Assembly (NCBI RefSeq): GCF_024172125.1
Contig: NZ_JAMZEA010000012.1
Span: 248,001 to 312,000 of the forward strand
DNA from: Actinomadura rupiterrae
GTDB taxonomy: Bacteria; Actinomycetota; Actinomycetes; Streptosporangiales; Streptosporangiaceae
Reading direction: 5' to 3'
Length of the DNA: 64,000 bases
Position 1 is the stretch's first letter, and each line of letters begins with the position of its first letter. The position numbers were made by a program, and so were the translations under genes. Positions 26,594 through 36,280 of the stretch are shown one piece after another. Under the pieces are notes generated by a model. That model was not told where the DNA came from. It saw nothing but the letters and a program-made list of their open reading frames with translations, and made no database searches.

Positions 26594-27910
26594 ATGGCCG
26601 TTCCACCGAGTGCCGATGGCGAAGAACTCGACCCGCTTTATGACTGTATTGAAGAACTGGACGAGTCGTTCCAGCAAGCCGCGTTCGAGTTCGCCGAGCT
26701 CGGCTTCGAGGTCGATGATGCGATAGCCGAGGCGAATTTCCCTGAGGTTGAATGCATGCTGCAAGCGCTTGCGCACCGGTCACGCTTCGTCGATTTGCGG
26801 GGGCTCGTTGAGCGTGCCCAACTGGCGGCCCTCCACGGCGCTAGGCCAATCCCGGATTCATCTTGGCAGGCCGAGCCGATACCCCGCGTCAACATCAAAG
26901 ATTTGCCGCAAATTGATTCCCTAGCCGATAATGACGATGATGAGTACGGGGCGCGCATTGAGCAGGCTCGCCATACGCTCGACCAGTGGGGTGACCACAT
27001 CCGAGAGCTCTTCCAATACACCGAAGACCTCTGGAGAACCATCAGAAGCGCCGCTTCGGACGGCGACATCCTCAAAGTAGTCATTGGCGTCGACCGCATA
27101 AGCGAGGTAGGCGACGCTGCCGATCACGCCTACGCCAGCTGGTCCGAGGCCGCCGCTGATGTCCACGCCATCGGCGGCCGTCTCCCTGGCATGGGTGGCG
27201 AAATGCTCGGGGCGTTCGAATCTTGGCTCTTGACGCAAACTCCTACGACACCGAAGCCCGCGTCACAGCAGAGGAGCACGCCTGCGGCCGAAGCACAAGC
27301 AGAAACTGACGAGACGCACCTGACTTCCCCGATCGCGCGAGACTATGAACGGCTCTTGAGAGCGATGCTGAGCGTTGCGGAGACTTCAGAAGCTGCGTGG
27401 CCGCTCCACTCCCTCGATGGGTTTCTGAAGCCGTGGTACCGCGACGAACTCCTCAGCCGTGAGGGGAATCTGTCTTGGGGCGACTGCCAGAAGGACTTGG
27501 AGGGCGTGTTCACGGGCGCGGCCGTGCACGGGACGCGGTACGCCGAGCTCCGCAAGCAGTTGTTCTCCGACATCCATCAGATCGGCGACGAACCTCCATG
27601 GCGGAAGGTCGGGATGCCGTTCTCTCGGAACTTCGCGGTCTGTGCCTTGTGCCAAGCCTTTCAGCGTAACCCCATCTACGTTCTCCGGTCGGTAGGGCCG
27701 TTCAGCGACCACGGTTGGGAACTCACCATCGTCAGTGAAGGCGCTGAAGCCACCTTTCAGGTCCACACCCGGCTCGATCCTGGCGAGCAGCATGTGGTCC
27801 ACGTCGATGCCCCCGATCTGCGGGACAGGAACATCGATCAGCCTGGCGCTTACGAGCAAGTCGGGCACGGGTTCCGCTGCTTGGGGTACACCCCGTTCCT
27901 CAAGCGCTGA
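26594..27910 (+). CDS. Hypothetical protein of the defence-like cluster (438 aa)
   Basis: Not recognised. The N-terminal part (1-200) is acidic and helical (LDPLYDCIEELDESFQQAAFE). The middle (about 205-255) is a low-complexity linker. The C-terminal part (about 255-438) seems globular, with FSRNFAVCALCQAF and GWELTIVSEGAEATFQVHTR. The start ATG follows AAAAGGAAACT; the 40 upstream codons of the longer frame look noncoding. It is 127 bases after the AbiGi-like gene on the same strand and may be its partner. Confidence 0.65.
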   Translation: MAVPPSADGEELDPLYDCIEELDESFQQAAFEFAELGFEVDDAIAEANFPEVECMLQALAHRSRFVDLRGLVERAQLAALHGARPIPDSSWQAEPIPRVNIKDLPQIDSLADNDDDEYGARIEQARHTLDQWGDHIRELFQYTEDLWRTIRSAASDGDILKVVIGVDRISEVGDAADHAYASWSEAAADVHAIGGRLPGMGGEMLGAFESWLLTQTPTTPKPASQQRSTPAAEAQAETDETHLTSPIARDYERLLRAMLSVAETSEAAWPLHSLDGFLKPWYRDELLSREGNLSWGDCQKDLEGVFTGAAVHGTRYAELRKQLFSDIHQIGDEPPWRKVGMPFSRNFAVCALCQAFQRNPIYVLRSVGPFSDHGWELTIVSEGAEATFQVHTRLDPGEQHVVHVDAPDLRDRNIDQPGAYEQVGHGFRCLGYTPFLKR

Positions 27911-28435
27911 CGGGAGCATCCGCTCAGAGAAACCTCCGCAATTACCGGGAGCTCAGGTCGCCGAAGCCCTACCGGCCCTTGTGGATAGCATCGACTACGA
28001 AACTTCGGTTTAGCGAGAGATGATCTCCCAGAGTCCTGCTCTCGCGCTGCACGCCTCGCTCCCCGGGATGCAGGGGCGGCAGGGCGAGGTCGACTGCTCC
28101 GATCGGCAGCATGTCCAGAAATTCAGGGGGCAGAGCGAGCGCTGAGCTGCTCGCGGCGTTCCGAGCGCAGGCGGCCTGATCAAATGGCAGCTCCCTGAAA
28201 GCGTCCGCGGGCTCAGCTGCCGTCCCACATCGCCTTGTAACGGACATCTGCGCGATAGTCCGTCCGACGTGACCGAGAGTGCCACGGACAACGCAATGTG
28301 CAGATTCGACCTGGATCACAGAAGCGCCCGCAGCATCCTTTGGCCTGATTCGGTCACAGCGTGCACCAGAGGCGGCGACTGACAGGACACCCTGACATTA
28401 TTAGCTACAACTGATCGGGCCGTCCGAGGTGACAG
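27911..28435. other. Intergenic stretch, nothing recognised
   Basis: Frames on the minus strand give low-complexity or Cys/Arg-rich translations without homology signs. Immediately before 28436 is an AT-richer run containing TTATTAGCTACAAC that could hold the promoter of the next gene. Confidence 0.4.
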
Positions 28436-29170
28436 ATGGGTACGTCCAGAGTTCCTTCGTCCGCAGACGCGAAGCGTTTCACCACTGCCGTGACCCTAGA
28501 GTTGGCCACCCCGCGAGCGGTCATGGACGGGTTCAGGCTGCTCGGTTTCGACTGGTCACCGGTCCCGTTCGGCGAATCTTCGCTGACCATCGAGTCTGGC
28601 CTGTACGCATGGGTCGATGGTCGGGGCATTGCCATGGATTCGGCATCACCTGAACCACCGGAAGATCCGCTGGATCGTGGGGTTCTCTATTGGGGCATCG
28701 GGAAGGGGAACGAAGGAGTCCTAGGCCGGCTGCATGACGAGGTCAAGTGGGTGACCGACGACGCCACCCATGGCCATGGGATGGCGATGCATGCACGCCT
28801 GGCATCGCCGGTCGTAGGGCCTGTGAGTCGCGACGACGGCTACGACATCTCGTGGATCGACCAGCTCCTCACGGAGCATGGTGCGCAGCAGGTCCGCCTG
28901 TGGCTCGGGGACGCCAGCCTAGGGGTAGTGCAGAAGGCAGAACAGCTCGCCATTCGACTCGTTCTCCATCTCGGAGACGTCGGGGCGCCTGTCCAGAGTT
29001 TGTTCAGCGGAGCATGGGCCAACGACCACGCCGCCGACTGGGCGGCATGGGGGATCAGCCAACGGCTCAGGTCATGTCGGTTCGAGGGGGTCGACACTGC
29101 CCAGAGCCTGACACAAAATGATTCTTCCCCCACAACGACCTGTGTCTTGCGCTCGAAGTCTCTTGGTTAG
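28436..29170 (+). CDS. Putative GIY-YIG-like nuclease (244 aa)
   Basis: The pattern GLYAWV (55-60), LYWGIGKG (84-91), an Arg in GVLGRLHDE (98) and Glu 169 in KAEQLAIRL resembles GIY-YIG nucleases, with Asn near 196 after GAPVQSLFSGAW. The spacing between GLY and YWG is longer than usual (25 residues), so the assignment is uncertain. The ATG follows GAGGTGACAG. No operon partner. With the gene at 9233 this would make two GIY-YIG-type proteins in one island. Confidence 0.5.
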   Translation: MGTSRVPSSADAKRFTTAVTLELATPRAVMDGFRLLGFDWSPVPFGESSLTIESGLYAWVDGRGIAMDSASPEPPEDPLDRGVLYWGIGKGNEGVLGRLHDEVKWVTDDATHGHGMAMHARLASPVVGPVSRDDGYDISWIDQLLTEHGAQQVRLWLGDASLGVVQKAEQLAIRLVLHLGDVGAPVQSLFSGAWANDHAADWAAWGISQRLRSCRFEGVDTAQSLTQNDSSPTTTCVLRSKSLG

Positions 29171-29264
29171 CGAGATCGCCTGGAACGTCGTCTCAGTTCG
29201 CGGGCCCGACGAGCCGCATAATCTTTGTGTCACTCTTCAGCTTGTTCGGCCTGCCGGTGAATGC

Positions 29265-29652
29265 CTAAACCTCCGCCAACAGATCCCGGTCGATGCGGCT
29301 GGTCAGCTTTGGGGAAATCAGCTCCAGGAGCTCGTCCCGCTTTTGCTGGGCTAACCTGATTTGGAGCCGACCGGAGATGGTGGTCGGTGGACGCACGGAG
29401 CGCGAGGCTGGCTTGGCCGACGTCGAACCGTTCGATCAGCCAACATTAGATCCCGTCGGCGGCCCAGGCGACGCCATGGCCGTTGGCGGGGAACACCTCC
29501 ACGATCGCCTTAACGTACTTGGTGGACAGCGCCGCAAACACGTTGCCCCTATCTCCCACCAGGGATTCCAGAGCCCAACCGGAAAAACGGAGGGATTGAG
29601 ACATCGACAGCAAGCCGCCCCAAGTCATCTGCGATCTGCATGATTGGCCCAC
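29265..29652 (-). pseudogene. Decayed minus-strand coding remnant
   Basis: Protein-like segments are split over frames on the minus strand: ESLVGDRGNVFAALSTKYV and KAIVEVFPANGHGVAWA (about 29455-29560), LIERFDVGQASLALR (about 29400-29440), and a convincing C-terminus RLAQQKRDELLELISPKL ending in a stop at 29265. Frame changes and a stop separate them. The original protein is not identified; its C-terminus looks like a natural helical end. Confidence 0.4.
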
Positions 29653-29662
29653 GAATTACTGC

Positions 29663-30439
29663 TTGCCCTCTTGTAGACGAGCGGCCGAACTGGAGCGAAA
29701 GGCCGCGCTCCTGCAACTCATCGAAGAAGTTCAACACCTGTCCATTCTACTAGAACGATCGACAAGTATCGAAGAGAACCGCGAAATCCGAAACTCTGCC
29801 AGGGTACTCGAAGCCCGAGTTTCCCTCGATCCGGCACTACTCTCTCAGGTCAGACACATCCGCAAGAGAGCCGAGGCCAAAAATAAGAAAATTCGCAACG
29901 AGAAGCGCGTAGCAGAGTTGCCTCAAACAACGGCCGCGCTAGAGAAGGTGGAGCGACGACTCCACCAGCCGATGGCTGACCTGAATGATGCCTACCAGCT
30001 AAGAAGGGAGGCGCATCAGATAATTGAAAATATTCCAAGGGGCCAAGAATATTTTGATCTGAGAAGGCAAGCAATAACAATCGCGCGGCTAATTGATGAC
30101 AGATTGGAAAGTATCAAGCTAGCCGAACGGCGGAGAGTCACATTCCCTAAACCTCTGAAGGCCAGCCGCACGGACAAGATCAACGACTGGGTACTTAAAA
30201 CTTACGGGCCGAAGGTGATCTTTATTTCACCCTCTGGAACCGCCCATCTCGCTGGTTGCCGTTCTCTGGGCGGGCTAGCCAGATTGCCAACCGGCTGGGG
30301 GGCTATTAGTAGGCCTGGCCCCTACCTCTGGCTTCGCATTTCGGAGAGATTTCCCGCCCAGGCAACCGTCGGCAACACGTCACTGACCGCGATCCAACGC
30401 TGCCGGTGCTGTCTCCACCATGGCGACGACGGCCTCTAA
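29663..30439 (+). CDS. Hypothetical coiled-coil protein, AT-rich gene (258 aa)
   Basis: No family recognised. Residues 1-165 are charged and predicted helical/coiled coil (KAALLQLIEEVQHLSILLE, HIRKRAEAKNKKIRNEKRV). A small C-terminal part has Cys/His pairs (GTAHLAGCRSLGG, RCRCCLHHGDDGL) that could bind metal. The gene is AT-richer than its neighbours and uses rare codons such as ATA and AAT, which suggests recent transfer. The start (TTG at 29663) is uncertain. Confidence 0.55.
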   Translation: MPSCRRAAELERKAALLQLIEEVQHLSILLERSTSIEENREIRNSARVLEARVSLDPALLSQVRHIRKRAEAKNKKIRNEKRVAELPQTTAALEKVERRLHQPMADLNDAYQLRREAHQIIENIPRGQEYFDLRRQAITIARLIDDRLESIKLAERRRVTFPKPLKASRTDKINDWVLKTYGPKVIFISPSGTAHLAGCRSLGGLARLPTGWGAISRPGPYLWLRISERFPAQATVGNTSLTAIQRCRCCLHHGDDGL

Positions 30440-30519
30440 GCTCAACATCCAGCGTTAGTTCGCACGCACAAACGCTGTCCGTCTCACGGGAGATTGGCCC
30501 CCGATGGCAGCAATGACAG

Positions 30520-30830
30520 CCGATGTAAAGTAAACCGCCTCATCCGCATCGCCGACGGACTGCAGATCCCCGACCTGCTAGCTCGGATCCTGCTCGGCCT
30601 GGCACCGGCCCGGCCCGACGCCCCCCAACCCCGGCCGTGGCTGACCGTCCGGGTGGTCCGGCCGCTGACGTTCTCTACGCGCGAGCGGAGGTAGTCCGAT
30701 GATCGCGATCAGCGAGGCCAGCACGACGAAGTTCTCTCCGCGCGGGCGGAGGTGGCCGGATTGATCGGCTGGCAGGTGAACGTCGACTCTACGATCTGCG
30801 CGAGGATGCTCCGCAGTTCGAGGCGCCGCT
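30520..30830 (+). pseudogene. Remnant of an XRE/TPR regulator
   Basis: NRLIRIADGLQIPDLLARILLGLA has the look of the last helices of an XRE domain. It is followed in shifting frames by ARAEVAGLIGWQVNVDST, typical of the following helical region of such regulators. Frameshifts and stops break it, and an imperfect repeat around GTTCTCT[AC]CGCGCG[AG]GCGGAGGT (about 30669 and 30730) lies within it. The IS element begins 60 bases further on. Confidence 0.4.
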
Positions 30831-30890
30831 GATATTGGGTGGCCTGCCGGTGAAAGCCAGGCTCGTGGCTGCTTCTTCTGTCTGTCCACT

Positions 30891-31824
30891 GAACCCATTT
30901 CATCCTCGGGTGGTGGCTTGAGCGGCGCGGTGGTTCTGGAGGACGGCGATGGCCTTGACGAGGTGGCCGGTCTTGCTCGGGCTGCAGCGCAGTTTCCGCA
31001 GGACGCGCCATGACTTGAGCTGCGCGTTCGCGCGTTCGCCCGGCCCGCGCAGCTTGGCGTGCGAGCGGTTGGCCTGCTTCTGCGACTCCGGCTTGTTCTT
31101 GCCCTTGTAGGGCGTGATCACGACCGTGGCCTCGGCGCCTTGGTAGGCCTTGTCGGCCAGGGTGAGGATTCCGGCCCGCTCCAACTCGCGCAGGATGCCC
31201 CACAGTCGGGCGGCGGCCAGGTCGTGGGCTTTGCCCGGCAGCGCCCCCGATGTCCACAGGATCGTCCCGTCCGGGCCCGCGATGACCTGGATGTTCATGC
31301 CGTGGACGCGGTGCTTGCCAGAGAAGTAGGGCCGGTCGGCCTTGACTCGGTCGGTGTGGATGAGCGTCCCGTCCAAGATGACGTGGGTCAGCCCGTCCCG
31401 GCGGGCCTTCCCGAGCGCCTGGGTGAGCTTGGGTGAGCGGACCGACAGCAGCATCACGGTCTCCTCCACATACCGCCACGCCGTTGACACCGACACCTCA
31501 AAGCCCGCGGCGATCTCGGCGAACGTCTCGTCTTTGCGCAGGTGGACCAGCACCAGCAGAGCCTGCCGGCCGGGGTTGAGCAGCCGCCACACCGACCCGA
31601 TCGCCTTGCGACGGCGGCGAATCAGCCCAGCGACGTAGTTCAGCGTTGAACGCGACAAATCGACGGCAGCACGATAGAACAGCACGCAGAAGCCCCTGGT
31701 TCCTGGACGTGGTGGTTGTGGTGATCAACCCGTCTACCAGGGGCTTCTCTGCCTCATGGACCGAATCCGTAACCCGCGATCATGCTGTGACCTGCGAGAC
31801 CTCACCGGCGGATGAAATGGGTTC
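30891..31824. mobile_element. IS5-family insertion sequence (934 bp)
   Basis: Perfect 15-bp terminal inverted repeats GAACCCATTTCATCC (30891-30905) and GGATGAAATGGGTTC (31810-31824) enclose one transposase gene. The 3-bp flanks ACT (30888-30890 and 31825-31827) are a target-site duplication of the size expected for IS5 subgroups such as ISL2 or IS1031. The element looks complete and recent. Confidence 0.9.
30900..31685 (-). CDS. IS5-family DDE transposase (261 aa)
   Basis: Transposase with an N-terminal helix-turn-helix region (ETFAEIAAGFEVSVSTAWRYVE) and a DDE domain: first Asp in VILDGTLIHTDR, second in TLADKAYQGAEATVV, and the Glu in GERANAQLKSWRVLRKLR. The length is usual for the family. 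The stop codon lies inside the left inverted repeat. No frameshift, so the element is probably functional. Confidence 0.9.
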   Translation of the reverse strand: MLFYRAAVDLSRSTLNYVAGLIRRRRKAIGSVWRLLNPGRQALLVLVHLRKDETFAEIAAGFEVSVSTAWRYVEETVMLLSVRSPKLTQALGKARRDGLTHVILDGTLIHTDRVKADRPYFSGKHRVHGMNIQVIAGPDGTILWTSGALPGKAHDLAAARLWGILRELERAGILTLADKAYQGAEATVVITPYKGKNKPESQKQANRSHAKLRGPGERANAQLKSWRVLRKLRCSPSKTGHLVKAIAVLQNHRAAQATTRG

Positions 31825-32065
31825 ACTGATACGGGTACCCACCTACCGTGATCTGGCGGGCATCGCCGATGGGGCACCGTGCGGGCCTTAAACGGGCGGT
31901 GGTGATCCCCCACCGAGCGGGCTTTCCGCTCGGCCCGAGCGCTCTCCGGCGGACGCTGCGGCTGCCGGCTGAGAGGACGTCGAGTGTAAGCGGAGCGGTG
32001 TTGGTGCCCATGGGTTGACTCCCTGGTGCGGCTGTTGGCTGCCAGGCTGGCCTTGGAGTGCAGGG

Positions 32066-33843
32066 TCAAGATGACGAGGCGCTGACACCGCAGCTCCAAG
32101 TCGTGCGGAGCCGCACCATCGGGCGACGGCTGCCTATGGTGGATGCCGACAGGTCGGCATCGATGTTCATCTCAGCGGTGATCTCTCTGCCTTCCGGGTG
32201 GTAGGTCAGGCGGACACCAAGTTGGTCGTACAGCCGGTTCTTGCCTGGTTCTGCGGGGTCGGCGAGCATGCCGGTGATCGCTTGTAGCGACTCGGTGAGG
32301 TGGGTGATTTCGTCCTCAGTCAGTGCGTTGGCCTTCGCTTTACGCGCGATGGCGAGTTGTTGTCGCGCGGCGTCCAGCTCGGCCCGGGTCTGGGAGGACC
32401 ATTCGGCGACCAGAACCGGATCCACGCCTGCCTCGATCGCCGCTCGGTGGTGCGAGAGTTTGGCATCGCACTCGGCGATCTTGGCCGTTGCCTGCTCGAC
32501 GGCATGCCCACGGGCCTTGGATCGTCCATCGCCGCATTGATCACGGATGGTCTCTGCGAACTGCTGCGGGGCGAGTTGCTCACCGATCCAGGAGTTCAGG
32601 CGGCCCAGCACGTGACTTTCACGGACGTAGACGCTGCGCGGGTGCTGGAAGTCGCCCGCCAGGGCGTACTCCTTGGGGTACCTGCACCGGTAGTAGAGAA
32701 GGCCCGCGTTGTTGCTGGCCTGCATCCGCCGGTTGCACAGGCCGCAGTGAATCAGTCCGCTCAGCGTGTAGCGAGGTCTGGCACGGCGCGAGTAGCGGCC
32801 CTTGGCGCTGTGGACGCGGGTGTTCATGATCGCCTGGACGTGGTTGAAGCTGTCATCGTCCACGATGACCGGGTGGACGACTTTCTGAGAGACCACCCAA
32901 TCCGCGCGGTCGTTCCAGCGCATCCGGGTCATGTGCCCCAGGGCCACATCGTCGATGTCGATGAGGATCTCGGTCTTGCGCTGCTTGTTCCATACTTGCC
33001 GGCCGGTGTAGCGCGGGTTGATCAGGATGGTCCTGACTGCGCCCGTGGACCAGGCCCGGCCATCGCGGTGCGGGTTGCGGGCTTTGTCGTGTGCCGATGG
33101 ACAGGGGATCCCGTCCCGGGTCAGCCCCTCAGCGATGGCCAGGTAGCCCTTGCCCAAGAGGAACTCGTGGAAGATCCGCCGGACGACGGCTGCTGCGGGA
33201 GGGTCGACTTCCAGTTTGTGGAGGCGTTTGCCGTCGGTGGCCTTGGCCGGGTTGGGGTGGGGGCCGGCATCGGCCAGACGGAATCCGTAGGGCGGCCGAC
33301 CTCCGAGGAAACGCCCCTCCGTTGCGGTGATAGCGCTCATTGAGGCACGCACCCGGGTCTTGATGCGGTTCCGTTCGCCCTTGGACAGGCCGCCGTAGAC
33401 GCTCATGATCATGTCGTGTGCCTCGTTGGCAGGGTCAACCGGACCACCGACTTCAGGCACCCACAGCCCGATCTTGAAGTGTTCGAAGATCGGGAAGGTC
33501 AGGCTGTACTGGTTGCCGTAGAAGGCACGCTGCGGCTCGCCGACACCACCGCATCGAAGTCGCGTTCGGGATCCTTGAGCGCCCCCAGGAGCCTGGACGC
33601 ATGCGGACGACGCTGCCACGGGATAGACCGTGAGGCATCGACATCGAAGTACTCGGCAACGATCACGCCACCGTGTGATTCGATGAGGATCTGGGCCCGG
33701 CGGCGCTGCCATGCGCAGGAGGCCATCGGGTTCTGATGATCCTCGGTCGATACACGACCGTAGAAAGCGAACCGGAGACGGCCCGCCTCCCCGGTGGCGC
33801 CAAGCCCTTTCGTGGACCGGACAGGCGGTAGCTGGCTAGACAC
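32066..33843 (-). pseudogene. Large serine recombinase/integrase, frameshifted
   Basis: Site-specific recombinase of the large serine family. The catalytic domain starts at 33843 (FAFYGRVSTEDHQNP with the nucleophile Ser) and runs to DPERDFDAVV. There the frame breaks near 33545 and continues one frame over as GEPQRAFYGNQYSLTFPIFE. The recombinase domain (GRFLGGRPPYGFRL), zinc ribbon (SGLIHCGLCNRRM, YYRCRYPKEYA) and coiled-coil C-terminus then follow. One missing base explains the break, so either the gene is dead or the base is a sequencing error. Restored length is about 592 aa. It may have mobilised the left element or part of it. Confidence 0.85.
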
Positions 33844-34462
33844 AAAGACTTCCCTTCCGCAAAGCGACCCAACCCTTCAGATGAACGCTTCCCGTGTCCG
33901 AGGCGCAAGCCCGAAGAACTGGCCACTCACTCACCATGGAATGGTCCCTCGATCATGCCGTACCCAATTCATGAGCCCGACTAGCTCATACCTTTCATCA
34001 AATCTGACCCGCGGCCACTCGACCGCTACCCAGGGGCCCAAGACGAGATCCGCCTGCAGACGACATCGGATGGTTCATAAATCGGCATTTGTACGCCCGA
34101 GTCCGGACCTGCCAACGCTATGCGCAGAGAGATGAATCACAGTGGCCACTAGTCCGCAGGTTCCAGGTTCACATCCTCCGCGGCCGCACAAACCTGGCTA
34201 GCGCGTTCGCCAACCTGCCAGGAGCAGCTGCTAAATTTGAGGCGATCCCATGCCCCGCACAGCACCGACATGTAATCGACAATGGGCGCGAATGGAATGA
34301 AATGTCGAATCCACCCAAACCGATGCGGTTGCTCCGTGGTCGCTCGGTGATTTTGGCCGGGCGCGGTAGCGGGCGGTACGGGGGGCCACGCGAAACGGGC
34401 GGGGGCGGACAGGGGCCCATGTTTCGGCACGGGGCGGGTTTGGCGGGACGCGCCAACCGTGG
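33844..34462. other. Intergenic stretch left of the first att-like site
   Basis: No gene is supported. From about 34330 it resembles 35800-35920, including CTCCGTGGTCGCTCGGTG and GCGAAAC blocks, so it is the left part of the repeated att region. The remainder shows nothing recognisable. Confidence 0.5.
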
Positions 34463-34506
34463 CTTCTAATCTGCCGGTCGGGGGTTCGAATCCCTCTGGG
34501 CGCGCC
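34463..34506 (+). repeat. tRNA-Arg 3'-end-like sequence, candidate att site A
   Basis: The segment CTTCTAATCTGCCGGTCGGG, then GGTTCGAATCCCTCTGGGCG, looks like the anticodon loop (TCT) to the acceptor stem of tRNA-Arg, with a good T-arm (GGGGGTTCGAATCCCTC). The 5' half of a tRNA is not present upstream, so this is not a complete gene. Such 3' remnants are the typical scars of integrases that insert into tRNA genes. It repeats at 35922. Confidence 0.7.
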
Positions 34507-34650
34507 CGGTCTGACCTGCGAAAACACCAACCCGTTCGCGGCGGATCACCGCTGATCACCGCCCGTTTCGCACCGATTTGCCGCCGTGTCTGCTCCGTGG
34601 TCGCTCCGTGGTCGTCCCGACGATCACCCGGTCCCCCGCGTCACCCCACG
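34507..34650 (+). repeat. Direct repeat following att site A, with CCGTGGTCG arm-type motifs
   Basis: About 140 bases after the tRNA-like segment are nearly identical to 35965-36110, including GAAAACACCAACCCGTTCGC and GGCGGATCACCGC. A tandem CTCCGTGGTCG (34593-34614) within it recurs in single form at 36053-36063 and in related form on the other side of each site. These may be integrase arm-binding sites. Confidence 0.65.
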
Positions 34651-34760
34651 TTAGGCCCGCCACGCAAGTCGGCCCGTGGGCCTTTGATTCGACCGTGGGA
34701 CCATTCCGGGACGGCCGCCAGCCCGGCCAAGTCCTTCGTCCGTCCTCTAACGCGGATCTG

Positions 34761-35549
34761 CTAATTGGACCGAGTCTCGCAGCGATACGCATAGCCCAAC
34801 CCCGCCGCGATAACCCAGTCAGCCGCTTCCCTCTCCAGTTGCCAGGGCTTAGTTAGGAGAAGTTCGTGGAGACGATCACGGTCAGTGACCATGTCCGGTT
34901 CTGGGGACAGGTGCGTCCGGAACTCGCCGTCCTTACCCCAGTGGCCATGCCCCGGGTCGTCCAAGGCGGTCATGAACGCACCCACGCGATCGGGCCAGGT
35001 GGGATGGCTCCACCATCGAAGGCCCGCTCCGTGTGCTGCCGCACGCTTGAGCGCGAAGACCGAGCCATGCCGCTCGACCCCGGCCAAGATGCTACCCAAC
35101 GCCAGATCGGCCTCGTCCTCGTATTCGGCGAGTCGGCGACCGGCGAGTTCGCCCAAGGTCTGCCCCGTTGGCAGAGTCCTGCCAGGGTTGATGAACCAGC
35201 GGTAGAGACGTTGCATCAAACGCTCTACGTCCTCGAAGGGGAGCGTCTGCAGGTCCACTGTCCTGGAATCCTCTGAAAGCCCCGTCTCGACGAGCCAGCC
35301 CGCCAAGCGCTGCTTGACCCGCCATGTGGTGTGGCTGTTGACCCGCATCATGTCCCCGTCGTGGAGCAGCCCATCCGCATGCCAGTTCTCAACGCAGGTG
35401 TTGCGCCAGACTCCGTTCGTGATGCCCAGAGCGAGCAAGCCGACGACCGGGCCGAGCGTTTCGGGGTCAACGCCGCCCCGCTCACGAAGCAGTTCGTTGA
35501 CGACCTTGAGCTCTTGTTCCGAGGTGAACCGCTCACCGCTCCTCGCCAT
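34761..35549 (-). CDS. Hypothetical protein between two att-like sites (262 aa)
   Basis: No family recognised. The protein is soluble with no signal peptide and a helical pattern (FTSEQELKVVNELLRERGG, LPFEDVERLMQRLYRWF). The ATG is preceded by TTGGAGAGGACG. It is the only gene in the 1.5-kb segment between sites A and B, so it may be cargo of a minimal element or the leftover of one mostly lost. Confidence 0.65.
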   Translation of the reverse strand: MARSGERFTSEQELKVVNELLRERGGVDPETLGPVVGLLALGITNGVWRNTCVENWHADGLLHDGDMMRVNSHTTWRVKQRLAGWLVETGLSEDSRTVDLQTLPFEDVERLMQRLYRWFINPGRTLPTGQTLGELAGRRLAEYEDEADLALGSILAGVERHGSVFALKRAAAHGAGLRWWSHPTWPDRVGAFMTALDDPGHGHWGKDGEFRTHLSPEPDMVTDRDRLHELLLTKPWQLEREAADWVIAAGLGYAYRCETRSN

Positions 35550-35921
35550 CGTCCTCTCCAATCTCCGCAACGTCAGGGCCCTACTGGCACCCTGACGTAT
35601 CCGACCATGCCGTGTTCGCTAAACGATCGTTCTTCCAAGAGAGCGGTCCGTCCCGCTTCGCATCCACGACGAGAAGCAGGGCAGAGCAACGAGCCCACAT
35701 CCCGCTCTCCAGTCGTGAGCCATGCGGCCCGCGGTGGGCGGTCGCGATCTTCCCGCCGACACATTGGCGAGCGGCGGCCCATGCCGGGCGCCGTGCTCGG
35801 TCGATGGTCGCTCGGTGGTTTCGGTAGGGCGTGGCAGCGGGCGACACGCGAAACAGGGCAAGGGAGGATGGGCTGACACGTCGCGACAGGGCCGCGCCGT
35901 CATCGTGATGGGTGGCGGTGG
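35550..35921. other. Left part of the second att region
   Basis: No gene. From about 35800 the sequence matches the stretch left of site A (GGTCGCTCGGTGGTTTCGG, GCAGCGGGCG, CACGCGAAAC), which shows the repeat extends on both sides of the tRNA-like core. The first 250 bases show nothing recognisable. Confidence 0.5.
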
Positions 35922-35964
35922 TTTCTAATCTGCCGGTCGGGGGTCCGAATCGCTCTGGGCACGC
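35922..35964 (+). repeat. tRNA-Arg 3'-end-like sequence, candidate att site B
   Basis: Second copy of the tRNA-derived segment (TTCTAATCTGCCGGTCGGGG, GTCCGAATCGCTCTGGGCAC), with a few changes in the T-arm. It lies about 320 bases from the integrase stop, the usual place for the attachment site. The changes imply it is a scar rather than the live tRNA. About 140 bases after it repeat 34507-34650. Confidence 0.7.
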
Positions 35965-36280
35965 AGGGTCCTGACCTGTGAAAACACCAACCCGTTCGCG
36001 GCGGATCACCGCCGATCGCCGCCCGTTTCGCACCGATTTGCCACCGTGTCTGCTCCGTGGTCGTCCTGACGATCATCGGACCCCGCGTGTCATCCCACGT
36101 CAGCCCCACTATGGGTGTCGAACGGTGCGGGCGTTGATGGGCCGTGTGCCCGTTGGGGGGGTGGCCGGTTATCCCGGGTGGGGGTGCCACGTGTGGGCGC
36201 CTGTCGGCCCCGTCAGGACGCCGGGCGGGGGCGTTCGGACGGGGCCGACGGGTCGGTATGCGGCGGTGCCGGTGGCGCGG

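Noticed and set aside
34441..34506. Complete tRNA-Arg gene
   Set aside because: Only the anticodon loop to acceptor end is present; no matching 5' half, D-arm or acceptor partner lies upstream.
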